Part shown: piece after piece, positions 23,868 to 35,838 of the stretch
How positions within the stretch are numbered: the stretch's first letter is position 1
Layout: each line of letters opens with the position of its first letter
Assembly: GCA_029931535.1 (NCBI GenBank)
Contig: JAQPZY010001200.1
Coordinates: 69,501 to 133,500, forward strand
Origin: Margaritifera margaritifera
Lineage: Eukaryota > Mollusca > Bivalvia > Unionida > Margaritiferidae
Length of the DNA: 64,000 nucleotides
Direction of reading: 5' to 3'
Notes under the pieces: model-generated
Seen by the model: only the letters and a program-made list of their open reading frames with translations
Told to the model about the DNA's origin: nothing
The model's database searches: none
Translations under genes and position numbers: made by a program

Positions 23868-24205
23868 TTTTCATATGGAATAACTAGACATCATAACAAG
23901 TCTTTGACTGAAAACCCATGTTGATATGACCATCCATTCAGGAGGAGTAGCAATAACAGGAATTTCAAGATGGCCTCTGTGGTGGCCATATTGGATGTGC
24001 AAGCATTATTTTCATCTAGGACCCAAAAAAACTAGACCATGTGATGAATGTGTGTGTAAAGTTTCATGGCAATCATCCATGTTGTTTAGGAGGAGTAGCG
24101 ATAACAAACTTGTGCTAATGGAAAGATGACGTTGGATGATGGATGACGGACAGACCATCTCATAAGTCTTCTGGTCTTTGACGAGTACAGCTAAAAACAC
24201 AAATG
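23868..24205. repeat. Family G block, right part with terminal piece
   Basis: It resumes the interrupted unit and ends with aagtttcatggcaatcatcc, ttaggaggagtagcgataac, a gac-rich stretch and acgagtacagctaaaaaca. This is homologous to the end of the block at 7310-7470. Confidence 0.8.
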
Positions 24206-24279
24206 GGGCTGGGAAAATGCTATAACAAATAAAAGTATCACCTGAGAAGTATCTAGCATTTCATTTGCAACCAATATGA

Positions 24280-25170
24280 TATGAATGATTTTGTAATGTT
24301 GATATGAGTGGTGACCAATCAAACTAGCCCCAATTCAATGAGGCAATATTCAGTTTGTCCAAAGGTAGGAAATGGTATTGTAGTGTTGATACGAGTGGTG
24401 ACCAATCAAACTAGCCCCAGTTCAATAACAGTCATCAGTCAGTTTGTCCAAAGGTAGGAAATGGTATTGTAGTGTTGATATGGGTGGTGACCAATCAAAC
24501 TATGTACAATTCAATGACAGGCAATAATCAGTTTGTCCAAAGGTAGGAAATGGTATTGTAGTGTTGATATGGGTGGTGACCAATCAAACTATGTACAATT
24601 CAATGACAGGCAATAATCAGTTTGTCCAAAGGTAGGAAATGGTATTGTAGTGTTGATATGGGTGGTGACCAATCAAACTATGTCCAATTCAATGAGGCAA
24701 TTATCAGTTTTTCCAAAGGAAGGAAATGGTATTGTAGTGTTGATATGGGTGGTGACCAATCAAGCTAGCCCCAATTCAACTGGAGTCAACAGTCAGTTTA
24801 TCCAAAGGAAAGAATGGTATTGTAGTGTTGATATGAGTGGTGGCCAATCAAACTAACCCCAATTCTTTTGACAGACATTAGTCAGTTTGTCCAAAGGAAG
24901 GAAATGGTATTGTAGTGTTGATATGAGTTGTGACCAGTCAAACTAGCCCCAATTCAATGACAGGCAACAATCAGTTTGTCCAAAGGAAGGAAATGGTATT
25001 GTAGTGTTGATATGAGTTGTGACCAGTCAAACTAGCCCCAATTCAATGACAGGCAACAATCAGTTTATCCAAAGGAAAGAAATGGTATTGTAGTATTGAT
25101 ATGAATGGTAATCAATCAAACTAGCCCAATTCAATGACAGGCAACAGTCAGTTTGTCCAAAGGAAGGTTA
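24280..25170. repeat. About 89-bp tandem array, ten copies
   Basis: Units share cagtttgtccaaaggaagga, aatggtattgtagtgttgat, gtggtgaccaatcaaactag and caattcaatgacaggcaa. Early copies are most diverged, central ones near identical. Confidence 0.92.
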
Positions 25171-25262
25171 TGAAAAATCATGTCCTGTATATCTACATAA
25201 GAAATAAAATGTGTTTAGAAAATCTACTGCACAGTATATTGCAGATTTTCTATAAGGTACTA

Positions 25263-25434
25263 CAGTAAAACCTGTCTTGAATGACCACTGCTGTGATAGA
25301 CCACCTGTGTTGAGGAACCATACACTCCATGCACAAACTGAATTTTTATATGGAGAAATGACATCCAATGAGACCACATCTTGAGAACATACTTAGTAGT
25401 CAGAATGGGTGATCTCCGAAAACCAACTTTAGTG
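25263..25434. mobile_element. 172-bp MITE with the ends of the pogo-like element
   Basis: TA at 25261-25262 and 25435-25436. The left end CAGTAAAACCTGTCTTGAAT matches the element at 20480; the right end (gatctccgaaaaccaacttt then agtg) is a degraded inverted copy. Noncoding; a likely non-autonomous relative. Confidence 0.72.
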
Positions 25435-25446
25435 TATGATTCCCTT

Positions 25447-25527
25447 GAACGACACTAAACACTACTGACTTTACTGATGCCCAATTCCAGTTAAAATAGC
25501 CAAGGACACTAAACACTACTGCATACA
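25447..25527. repeat. One and a half copies of the 54-bp satellite unit, isolated
   Basis: gacactaaacactactgact, ttactgatgcccaattccag and aaaatagccaaggacactaa match the array at 27205-28440. They lie 1.7 kb from it and 12 bases beyond the MITE end at 25434. Confidence 0.88.
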
Positions 25528-27204
25528 TGCCATAACACGACATGTCATGCGAAAAACATGATTCTGGACTCCCAAACCCCCAACACGGTCGTGTTTTGAA
25601 AAACATGATTTTCTGCAATCTTAGCAAAGAAAAATTTTCCCACAAAAAAAAGTACATTTCTTGATCTGAATGATATATGCTCCTAATCTGTGGTATGTAT
25701 AAACAGTAAACAATCTTGCTCAGAGCTCATGTAAAACTATCCTTGGGGCAGTTTATACAGATGTTTTAGAGACAATTAAAAAGTAAGGTGGTCAGCGATA
25801 AACAGACACCTTTCAGAGATTTACTGAATTGGCTCACAATAGCTAGGGTGATGTGTCGTGACAGATCCTTTGAGCACTGCTGAGGGAGAGCCCATTAGGC
25901 TAATTTGCATAGGTAAAGTACACAAGTGGAACAACCCAATTTGTCTGAAGTTAAGTACATCAAACAGATATGTGTTGAAAAACAAATGTTATTACATACA
26001 CATCACTGACTGCATTGAATGAGAATGTTGAAGCCATCTTTATTAAAGTTTGTGATCAGCGGCAATGTTTCTTTGAAGTCTGATTTTTACTCCATATATA
26101 AAATTCAAAACATTATTATTTTTGTAGGTTGAACAACAGCACCATTCAATCTCTAATCCAGTGTTGCACCTAGGATCCAAAGGTCAGGGGACAGTGTCCC
26201 TCACCCTCCAGAATTGGGGGACACACAATATTTTAAAGGGACAAAGGAATATTGTAGTACATAATCCACTAGAAGTGCTAAAAACATGAGATAATCTTAT
26301 TTGCTTTGACAGTTTTGCCACCTTAACTCTCTTGTATTTTCCTTTGACATTTACATGATTGCAATAAACGTTTTATCATGTGATCAAGTAACTCATGAAA
26401 ACCTCAACATGTTTTGAATATCTGGTTAAGCTGAAATGGACTGCACCATAGAATTTTAATAATATAAAAGTATTAAATCATTAATCAAATGACAAATTGT
26501 GTATTTGCATAAATTGGTACCTTTTTTCATTAATTCAGCCTGAAAATAAATGAAATCTTCACTGCCGTAGGCGTGACTGTAACCTCGATAATACGTTACA
26601 ATAGCGGCGGTCAAAGACTTTAGCAACACGGCCGACTACCACAAACCTTAAATGTTTTCATTGCCAGATTCATTGTTTTGAAATGGATATTTATTGTCAT
26701 CTTACAGGTTTTATCACTTTTAGCGACTTTGGCCATAATGCTTGTACCAACATAGATGTGGATGCACATTCGCGCAGGAAATGTGTAGGCATATTTGTGA
26801 ACACAAATGACACTTGCATTACCATCAGACCAACCACTGAAAGCAGCAAAGACTACATGTAATTAAAACTATATTCCACTGTCCAATGGATTTTAAAGAC
26901 AGTAACTTGGTGCATTTTTGTATTTAATGTCTGTGAGGATGTGACCATGTTTGTGGTGATGTTATTTGACAATTCTAAGTCTACCATTTTTTTTTGTAAG
27001 TATATTAAATGCTTCAGAGAAAACAGATGGTATTTTCTTTTATTCAGATTTGAATTTCCAGTCATTTGCTATAGGCTGATTTGAAAAGATAACTTTTTCT
27101 CATTTGGATGATGTCGCTTTGGGGGGGTCATGCACACTTGACCCCCCATGGGACCTCAAAACACTTTTTGAGTCTCAAAAAAAACCCAACACTGTCTGGG
27201 AATA
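25528..27204. other. Unassigned intronic sequence
   Basis: No gene recognised. A locally CpG-containing stretch lies at 26568-26645 in otherwise CpG-poor DNA. A G run and C run flank 27120-27150. Confidence 0.5.
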
Positions 27205-28440
27205 AGGCAAGTATGCTACTGACTTTATTGATGCCCAATTCCAGTCAAAATAGCCAATGACACTAAACACTACTGATTTTACTGATGTCCAATTCCAGTC
27301 AAAATAGCCAAGGACACTAAACACTACTGACTTTATTGATGCCCAATTCCAGTCAAAATAGCCAAGGACACTAAACACTACTGATTTTACTGATGCCCAA
27401 TTCCAGTCAAAATAGCCAAGGACACTAAACACTACTGATTTTACTGATGTCCAATTCCAGTCAAAATAGCCAAGGACACTAAACACTACTGATTTTACTG
27501 ATGCCCAATTCCAGTCAAAATAGCCAAGGACACTAAACACTACTGATTTTACTGATGCCCAATTCCAGTCTAAATAGCCAAGGACACTAAACACTGACTT
27601 TATTGATGCCCAATTCCAGTCAAAATAGCCAAGGACACTAAACACTACTGACTTTACTGATGCCCAATTCCAGTCAAAATAGCCAAGGACACTAAACACT
27701 ACTGATTTTACTGATGTCCAATTCCAGTCAAAATAGCCAAGGACACTAAACACTACTGATTTTACTGATGTCCAATTCCAATCAAAATAGGCAAGGACAC
27801 TAAACACTGACTTTATTGATGCCCAATTCCAGTCAAAATAGCCAAGGACACTAAACACTACTGATTTTACTGATATCCAATTCCAGTCAAAATAGCCAAG
27901 GACACTAAACACTACTGATTTTATTGATGCCCAATTCCAGTCAATATAGCCAAGGACACTAAACACTACTGATTTTACTGATATCCAATTCTAGTCAAAA
28001 TAGCCAAGGACACTAAACATTACTGATTTTACTGATGTCCAATTCCAGTCAAAATAGCCAAGGACACTAAACACTGACTTTACTGATGCCCAATTCCAGT
28101 CAAAATAGCCAAGGACACTAAACACTACTGACTTTACTGATGCCCAATTCCAGTCAAAATAGCCAAGGACACAAAACACTACTGACTTTACTGATGCCCA
28201 ATTCCAGTCAAAATAGCCAAGGACACTAAACACTACTGATTTTACTGATGTCCAATTCCAGTCAAAATAGCCAAGGACACTAAACACTACTGATTTTACT
28301 GATGCCCAATTCCAGTCAAAAAAGCCAAGGACACTAAACACTACTGACTTTACTGATGCCCAATTCCAGTCAAAATAGCCAAGGACACTAAACACTACTG
28401 ATTTTACTGATATCCAGTTCCAGTCAAAATAGCCAAGGGA
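27205..28440. repeat. 54-bp tandem array, about 23 copies
   Basis: The unit is ctgatgcccaattccagtca, aaatagccaaggacactaaa, cactactgatttta. Variants gcc/gtc/atc at one position and 6-bp deletions (aacactgactt) mark sub-types. The 18-codon period opens the minus strand for 263 codons; this is not a gene. Confidence 0.95.
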
Positions 28441-28948
28441 ACAAAAGTCAATAATCATTAAATTGTTTTCTATTGAGAAGATGATAAGTGAATGAGATTT
28501 TTAGATTGTTATTGGCCACCATTTGGCTGTGTTATCCTCCTGACAAATGTTGAAAGATGAGGGTAGGACTCATTCAGACAGTGTTAAGGAAGTCAGTGTA
28601 ATGGAGGATGAAACAGCAAATGTCAAATGACTGTAGATTTTCTAAGTTACCATATAACTGAGTTTCTGCCCAGTATCAAGCTGTGACAAAGTCTTAATTT
28701 TAAACGATTTACAATATGTATTACATACCTTTAGTGGTCTCTGCAAGCATGCAAGAGAAAAAGAGTGAGGATGTTGAAGAAAGATAGCTAGAATGTAGAT
28801 AGACAAAACTTGTAATGAAGACAAAAGCCATTTTAATGTATATATGCACATGCAAAGTTTAAAACATACACACATGATCCTCTACCATTATCAGGAAACA
28901 TTCTAGTGAAATTAAATCTGAAAAATTGAATTTTATGAATGACCATAC
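28441..28948. other. Intron spacer before exon g
   Basis: Unique-looking AT-rich sequence, no feature recognised. Confidence 0.5.
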
Positions 28949-29040
28949 CATTTTTGAGGCATGAAGGGCATGTGTAAACACTTTCCTCAATGACAGTTGT
29001 TCTTTGCGCTTTGGACCCATCCCCTTGTGCCGCATTGTCA
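28949..29040 (-). CDS. SLC9A: NHE exon g: basic linker
   Basis: Ninety-two bases: two bases finish a Val codon, then 30 codons read TMRHKGMGPKRKEQLSLRKV and FTHALHASKM. This segment is rich in Lys and Arg and directly follows the acidic linker, so the tail has an acidic-then-basic charge pattern. The acceptor TTGTAG is at 29041-29046 and the donor GTATGG at 28943-28948. Phase fits both neighbours. Basic tracts in characterised NHE tails bind phospholipid or calmodulin; that is only a suggestion here. Overlapping open frames extend beyond the splice sites but lose protein character. The next intron, to the terminal exon, is about 24 kb and is the most repeat-rich in the window. Confidence 0.78.
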
Positions 29041-29114
29041 CTACAAAAGATAAATGAATTAGAAAACACTGCAGAGAAAAAAGTCTGTCCAAAAGTTAAT
29101 ACAAGTTTAAAAAA

Positions 29115-29560
29115 TTCCTATAAGGGTATGGACATTTATTTACAAACATGCATATTAAATTTCATTTGTCTATATCAAGTGGTTTTTGATTAACTGTGCT
29201 AACATGGTTTTGTCCAATAAATTCCAAAAAATGAAGAAAAAAAATAAATAGATAAATTGCCTTAAATGCAAAAAAATCTAATCAGGTCATCTACATATGA
29301 TTACAAATATGCCTACCAAATTTCATTCATCTAACTTTAGTGGTATTTGCCTAAGCATGCTAACATGTTTTGTAGTAAAAAGAAAAGTTAAAAAATGTGT
29401 AAACAATTGAAAAAATTGCTGTAATGGCCTAAAAATTGAATCAGATCATCTACAAATGGATATAAATATGCTTGAAAAATGTCATTTGTCTATGTTGAGT
29501 GGCTTTTTTTATGCAATCTTCCTAAAAAGTTTCTCGGGATGGATGTATGTACATATGGCC
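29115..29560. repeat. Diverged repeat, three units of about 150 bp
   Basis: Shared words are aaatatgcctaccaaatttc, atttgtctat, agtggttttt, aagcatgctaacatg and aaatgcaaaaaaatctaatc. Divergence is high. Confidence 0.6.
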
Positions 29561-29884
29561 AGACGGAAGGATATGATAAATTCAAGATGCCCCTGCTGCA
29601 AGTGGTGGAGGCTTAAATGTACCTCCAAAATAATTGCATTATTGAATTACATCTTGAACAATTTGGACTGCTCACCATCATAAATTCACACAAGATTTAT
29701 TATATATCACAACAACAACCCCCAACCATATGACATCCAACTCTTTGAGAGCTGCCAAGGGGTCAGAACCCCAAAATCTCTTGCATACATGTTGTGTCTT
29801 CCTGTTATGATTAGATATATAAAGCTTGGTCCGAAATATATTAAAAAAATCACTGTAATTGACTTGTGTATATCTGACCTTGAC
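29561..29884. other. Unassigned intronic spacer
   Basis: Nothing recognised. Confidence 0.5.
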
Positions 29885-31200
29885 CCTGCTAGGACAGCCT
29901 GCAAATATTCCTACCAAGTTTGATCAAAACTGGCTCAGATCTTATTGAGAAGAAGTTGAAAACAGGTTTTCCATATGGTTGCTATGGAATCCACACCAGT
30001 ACTAGAGGGACCATCCCAAATACAATTATGGCAGAGTATGTCCAATGAAACTTTCCTAAATGGTTTGATCATAACTGACTCAGCCATTCTAGATAAGAAG
30101 TCAAAAATACTTTTTTCCACCTGATTGCTAATGAAGCAACACCATTGCTATTGCGCCATAATGCTGGTACAGCATTTCCAAAGAATTATTCCTATGAAGT
30201 TGAATCAAAACTGGCTCAGCAGTCCTGGAAACAAATTGAAAATTGTTTTCCATATAGTTACAATAACAGACACCCTGTTGCATGAAGATCCACTTTGGAA
30301 ACAATTTTGACAGCATGTCTTAAGAAATGTTTGCATCAAGTTTAATCAAATTAGCTCAACCATTCTAGGGAAGAAGCTGGAAAAAGGTTTTCCATATGGT
30401 TGCTATGGAAGCAAAACCATTGTTTAGAAAGCCTCCTCAAACACGATTTTAACAGAAGTCTTAAGAAACACTCCTACCAAATTTGATCAAAATTGGCTCA
30501 GCCATTCTGGAGAAGTTGAAACTAGTTTTTCCAATTGGTTGCTAAGGAAGTCACAACACTGCTAGGGGATCCACTCCACAAAAACTTTTGATAGAGCATG
30601 TTAAAAGAAATATTCATACTAAGTTTGATTGAACCTGACTAAGACATTTTGAAGAAGATGAAAGTAGGTCTTACACATGGTTGTTATGGAAGCCATACAG
30701 TTGCAAGGGCAGCAACCACAGATGCAATTTTGATAGAACATGCCCTAAAAAAGATTCCTACCAAGTTTGATCAAAATTATCTTAGCTGTTCAAGAGAAGA
30801 TGTTGAAAACAGGTTTTCCACCTGGTTGCTAAGGAAGCCACACCATTCCTGAGGCAGCTACCCTGAACACAATTTTGACTGAGCCTGTCTTAATAAACAT
30901 TCCAACTAAGTTTGATTAAAATTACTTAGCCATTCTGGTGAAGCTGAGAGCAAGTTTTCCATATGGCTGCTGTAGAAGCCACACTGTTACTAATGAAGGC
31001 AGCCAGGAAACAATTTTGATAAAGCATGTCCAAAGAAACAGTCCTACCAAGTTTGATTTAAATTAGCTCTGCCAGTCTGGAGAAGAAGTCAAAAATAGGT
31101 TTTCCACCCAATTGCTAGGGGAGCCACCCAGACACAATTTTGAGAGAAAATATCCCAAGAAACATTTCTAAAAAGTTTGATCAATACTGGCTTAATCATT
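29885..31200. repeat. Old diverged tandem block, unit about 150 bp (family T)
   Basis: About nine units share accaagtttgatcaaaactg, gctcagccattctggagaag, ttttccatatggttgctatg and gaagccacacc. The family resumes at 33736 after two other elements. Confidence 0.8.
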
Positions 31201-31208
31201 TTAACCTA

Positions 31209-32777
31209 CCGTATATACTCGATTATAAGTTGACTCGACTATAAGTAGACCCCCCTTTTTAGGGCTGCAAAAAGTGAATTTCGCTATGACCCTCCTATAA
31301 GTTGGGGTGTATTTTGCAAGTCAGATCCGTATAAAGGGGTGACTTCTTAGTGAGTCAGAAATGTACTTTGGAAATATAAACAAGCCAAATTGGAAAAATA
31401 AAGACAAAACCAGTGTAAAATACAATTATATTATTGAGTGAAATATGTCACAAATAAATTGACAACTTACAATTTGTCCATCTTTGTGTAATAAAGTCCA
31501 TTGAAATCCATAATGCTTGACATTTTAAATCCATTTATATGATAAATCCACTAATTCAATTATAGGTCACATACCGGTATAAAAATAGAAGTTCAGAATG
31601 ATCTGATTCACAATATCTCGTAATATGTTAATTCCACACGTCGTACAAATAAACAATGAAAATTAAGTCCAATTTGTTGTGATTCACGGTATCCTATAAA
31701 TGTCACTATCTAATGTCATCTGGTACAAGTCCAAGAATTAATCCTCATTGTCTGATAAAGTTCTGAAATCCTACATCGTCGTCTTGTCATTGTAAATCAT
31801 CGTCGTCTAGTCATTGTAAATCTAGTCTGACTCCGATTCCTCGACTTTACTGTCATATGCGGGTGCTTATGCAGAGACTGAGCTTGGGCTCTGTAAGGAA
31901 CACTTTGATCATCAAGTCAGAAATCTATTAAAGGCTGCAACTGAACACATGTCTATTGTTCGGCAAGATCAAAGGGAGTTCAAATAACCACCCTATGTTT
32001 CTTGGCACTGAACAAGTATCAAACTTGCGGCTTGATCAAAGGGTCGTCACGTGGGAAAACAGAGAGTGTGGTGCCTTTACAAGCTAAGGGATTAAGGTCA
32101 AAGTATATGCACAGGAAGTTGTAGAACTCTACTTGGCACTGAACAAGTATAGATTCGCGGCTCGATCAAAAGGATTGTCAACTTGAAAACAAAGTTAGTC
32201 CCTTTAGAAGCCAAAAGCTTATCGGCCCACGTGCACTGGCAGATAACTTGGGAAATATCAATTGAGAATTAAATCTGACTTGTGGAAAAGGAAAATACAA
32301 ATTAAATCAAAACTTTTATTGAATCAAGCACAGTCTTTACACAGCAAAACACAAATATTAATACAAATACAGGTTGTTTGGACTGGCACGAAAATGGAGG
32401 CAATATACTTACTAGTAAACATCCACAGTAAACATTGACAACACTTCATTTTGCGGTAGGTAGTATTTAATTTACCAGTAATATTTTCAAATTATTAAAA
32501 TCCAAATAACTGTAGATACATGTATTGTGTAATGAATACCGTCATGAAATGGATAAACACAGTGCATACCATATATGCATTACTAAATAGAAATAGTGGC
32601 ATGAAAACATAAAAATATGTGAATTGACAGTATTTGTATGTACTGCAAACATCTAGAGTTTCCAACATTACCCCAAGATTTATATTTTTTTTTAATGTCG
32701 CGCTTATAAGACAACCCCTACTCTGCATGAATCGAATTTTAAGTAAAAAAGGTCGACTTATAATCGAGTATATAAGG
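31209..32777. mobile_element. 1.57-kb TA-flanked DNA transposon related to the hairpin MITEs
   Basis: TA at 31207-31208 and 32778-32779. Ends CCGTATATACTCGATTATAA then GT, and inverted CCTTATATACTCGATTATAA then GT, match over about 28 bases. The MITEs at 12166, 34374 and 41667 begin with the same TATACTC.NTTATAAG word. The interior has a doubled segment (cttggcactgaacaagtat at 31998 and 32133) and no intact frame. An Asp/Glu-coding tract on the minus strand near 31740-31850 could be the C-terminal end of a lost transposase. Confidence 0.75.
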
Positions 32778-32849
32778 TAACCTATATCCCACCTCTACCA
32801 GATGATGATATGAGTCTATAGTAAAAATAAGTCCATAACCCTTTAGAAA

Positions 32850-33735
32850 CTAGTGTATATAAAATGACTGGTCAACATGCAGATCTTCTGATTATTACCA
32901 GATGAGCATAACATAAACTAATTTTCATAGCAATACACTAAAAGCTGCAAAAGGAAATGCATTCACAAAATTATGTCATACATTGCATCCAGCTGAAAGT
33001 CAAAATGGACAATAACTCTTTCAAAAATCATGGCAGCACAAAGATTTCTCAATATGCACACCTTTAGAAGATGATCATAATATGCACAAAGTTTCACTGT
33101 GATCCATAACAAAACTGCAAGACAAGTTGTGTTTACAAGATTTTATCTTAAACTGCATTCAGTTGCAAGACATAAAGGGCAATAACTCTAAAAAAAAATT
33201 GCAAGAGCAAAGTGAATTGTCAAAATGCATATGTTCAAATGATGACCATAATATGTACAATGTTTCATGGTGATCCATTGAAAACTGTGAGACGAGCTGT
33301 GTTCACAAGATTCTGTCAGACACTACATCTGCTTCCAAGTCAAAAAGGGCAATAACTATAAAATAAAATCACAGGTGCATAGTGATTTGTCGATATGCAC
33401 ATCTTCAATAGATGATCATTACATTTCCCATGTTTCATGGTGATCCACTGAAATCAGTGAGACTAGCCGAGTTCAAAAGATTCTGTCATACAATGCATTA
33501 AGCTGTAAGTCAAAAAGAACAATAACTCTCATAGAAATTGTGGGAACAGTGATTTGACTTTATGCACATTATTCAGGTAATGACCATAATATTTACCAAG
33601 TTTTATGGCAATCAATAAAAACACTGTGGGACTATTTGCACTAACAAGATTGTGACTCACACCGTGTTAAGCTATATGAAAAAAAATGCAATAACTCTCA
33701 TGAAAATTGTGAGAGAAAAGTGATTTGTTACAGCC
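32850..33735. repeat. Old diverged tandem block, unit about 150 bp (family C)
   Basis: Five to six units share gtcaaaaagggcaataactc, agtgatttgtcgatatgcac, gatgatcataatatg and gtttcatggtgatccactga. It lies next to family T and resembles it in layout but not in sequence. Confidence 0.78.
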
Positions 33736-34205
33736 GGGTTAACTAACAAAGTTCTTCACCTGGTTGTTATGGAGGTCAAGTCATTGCTTGGGGAGCCCCA
33801 TTGGACACAGTTTTAATAGGGCAAGAAACATTCCTACCAAGTTTGATCAAAAGTGGCTCAGCTGTTCTGGTGAAGAAGTTGAAAATAGGTGTTCCATACT
33901 GTTACTATGGAAGCCACACAGTCGCTAGGAGAGCCACCCCAGATACAAATTTGGTAGAGCATATCCTAAGAAACAATCCAACCAAGCTTGATCAAAACTG
34001 GCTCATCCTGAAGAAGTCAAATATATGTTTTTCGGTTTGGTTGCTGTGGAAGTCACGCCACTGCTTGCGGAGCCAATCATATTTTGTTTTTGCTAGACCA
34101 TGTCCTGAGAAACATTCCTGTAAAGTTTATGATTGGTTCCATTACAACATTGTAATTAGAACAGGCTTTGGTTTATGACTGGTTCCATTACAACATTTTA
34201 GGTAG
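33736..34205. repeat. Family T block, continuation
   Basis: Three more units with attcctaccaagtttgatca and tgttactatggaagccacac, as at 29885-31200. Confidence 0.78.
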
Positions 34206-34373
34206 AATAGGTTTTGGGTCTGGCATGATAATTATGAAGTAAATCATCTAATAATTACATTGGAATGGCAAGAGAAAGTACTATTGTAAACCTAGGGATA
34301 ATAATAGCTGGACTCTTTGCAGTTACCTATGCCACACTGATCAAATGTCAGTTTGTTTACATCATGATATATA

Positions 34374-34568
34374 CCATATATATCTGCTTATAAGTCAAGT
34401 CCAACTGTAAACAAGCATAATGCGCCAGCAGATTAGAGTCTACTTTGTTTGTTCTACTGATTACTCCTAACAAAATGCACAGACCCAGATCTGCTGCCAC
34501 ATCATATAACAGCATATCTGGGTCTGTGCAATTTGCAGTTGGACTCAACTTATAAGCGAGTAATACGG
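34374..34568. mobile_element. Hairpin MITE, copy at 34.4 kb, intact TA flanks
   Basis: TA at 34372-34373 and 34569-34570. Left end CCATATATATCTGCTTATAA then GTCAAGTCC; right end, inverted, CCGTATTACTCGCTTATAAG then TTGAGTCC. The interior has the gttctactgattactcctaa segment, in the opposite orientation to copies at 12166 and 41667. Confidence 0.87.
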
Positions 34569-34627
34569 TATGTGTGAAAAACAAATTTATTGGCTATAAC
34601 CCTTACTCTTTAACATGCTAACTTAAC

Positions 34628-35143
34628 AGGCAGATAGGTATGGGGATCTACTGAATACCCCCTCTCCAGATAAGTATGGGGATCTACTGAATTCACCCTC
34701 TCCAGATAAGTATGGGGATCTACTGAATTCACCCTCTCCAGATATGTATGGGGATCTACTGAATTCCACCTCTCCAGATAAGTATGGGGATCTACTGAAT
34801 ACCCCCTCTCCAGGTAGGTATGGGGATCTACTGAATTCCACCTCCCCATATAAGTATGGGGATCTACTGAATACCCCCTCTCCACGTAGGTATGGGGATC
34901 TACTGAATTCCACCTCCCCAGGCAGATAGGTATGGGGATCTACTGTAATCCTCCTCTCCAGGCAGATAAGTATGGGGATCTACTGAATTCCCCCACAGGT
35001 ATGGAGATCTATTTAATTTCCCCTCCCCACATAGATATGGGGATCTATTGAATTCCTCCTCCCCAAATAGGTATGGGGATCTACTGAATTTCCCCTCCCA
35101 AGGTAGATAGGTATGGGGATCTACTGAATTCCCCCTCCCCACA
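34628..35143. repeat. 36-37-bp tandem array, about 14 copies
   Basis: The unit is gtatggggatctactgaatt then cccctctccagataa. Later copies carry an extra ggcagata. It begins 60 bases after the MITE at 34374. Confidence 0.93.
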
Positions 35144-35758
35144 TCCTTTTTTTGTTAACTCTGGCATACACTTTTGCAAAAATATGTTAAGCTTATATTA
35201 CTAAATCTCTCTTAAACAATATTTTTTTCATGCCACTATACATTCTAATGAAAACAGCCAATAACAACAGCTCCTGCCTGAATGGCCTGCCTATATAATT
35301 AAGTTTACCATGCACAATCATCACCTTTGCTATTCAAAAATGTTTCTGTTTAATCCTGGTAAGATTTTTACTTTTGAGCTTTTTTAAAAGCAGAGGTATT
35401 ACTTTTGTTGATATCGTCTCTCATGTTCAGCCATGAACTACTGTCCTTACACCCACAAACATTTTATGTCCCCACCAAGTTACTCTTACACCTCTAATAT
35501 TAACCCAAGAGACATACTTCATAACTATAGAATAGACACATAGTGGGCAGGATAAAATTATTACCATTATTTCCTTGAAAAGCAAGTGGGTAAACCACGC
35601 ATGCAATAGAACCTGGTGTATTACCTGCATATGTGCAATGATGTATCCCCTCATGTATACGACTTACAAAAATTTGACACAAAACTATTACATTGATGCT
35701 GATGCAGTAAAAAAAGTGGATACCTATGTCTAACCATCTCTACAAAAATGGTTTATAC
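35144..35758. other. Intron downstream of exon f
   Basis: No gene recognised; a dispersed-repeat piece at 35655-35745 (tacgacttacaaaaatttga, then gatgctgatgcagt, then gtggatacctatgtctaacc) resembles the edges of the arrays at 13.4 and 56.6 kb. Confidence 0.55.
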
Positions 35759-35838
35759 CTGGTTCCTCTTCATCAAAAACATCATCTCCATCTCCTTCTG
35801 CAAGTCCCTTGAGGTATACTGAGCTGTCAATGGCACGC
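35759..35838 (-). CDS. SLC9A: NHE exon f: acidic linker
   Basis: Eighty bases: one base closing the Lys codon, 26 codons, and one base opening the next. The residues are RAIDSSVYLKGLA followed by the strongly acidic EGDGDDVFDEEEP. The acceptor ATCTAG is at 35839-35844 and the donor GTATAA at 35753-35758. Phase agrees with the exons on both sides, which is the main support, because this part of the cytosolic tail is poorly conserved. The upstream intron is 11.3 kb and contains the DIRS relic, two TIR elements and many arrays. An alternative is that further small exons lie in that intron; none is required by the phases. Confidence 0.78.

Noticed and set aside
27175..28458. Minus-strand repetitive frame with YFDWNW.SVKSVVFSVLG
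   Set aside because: A product of the 54-bp array; the frame starts and stops at array edges.
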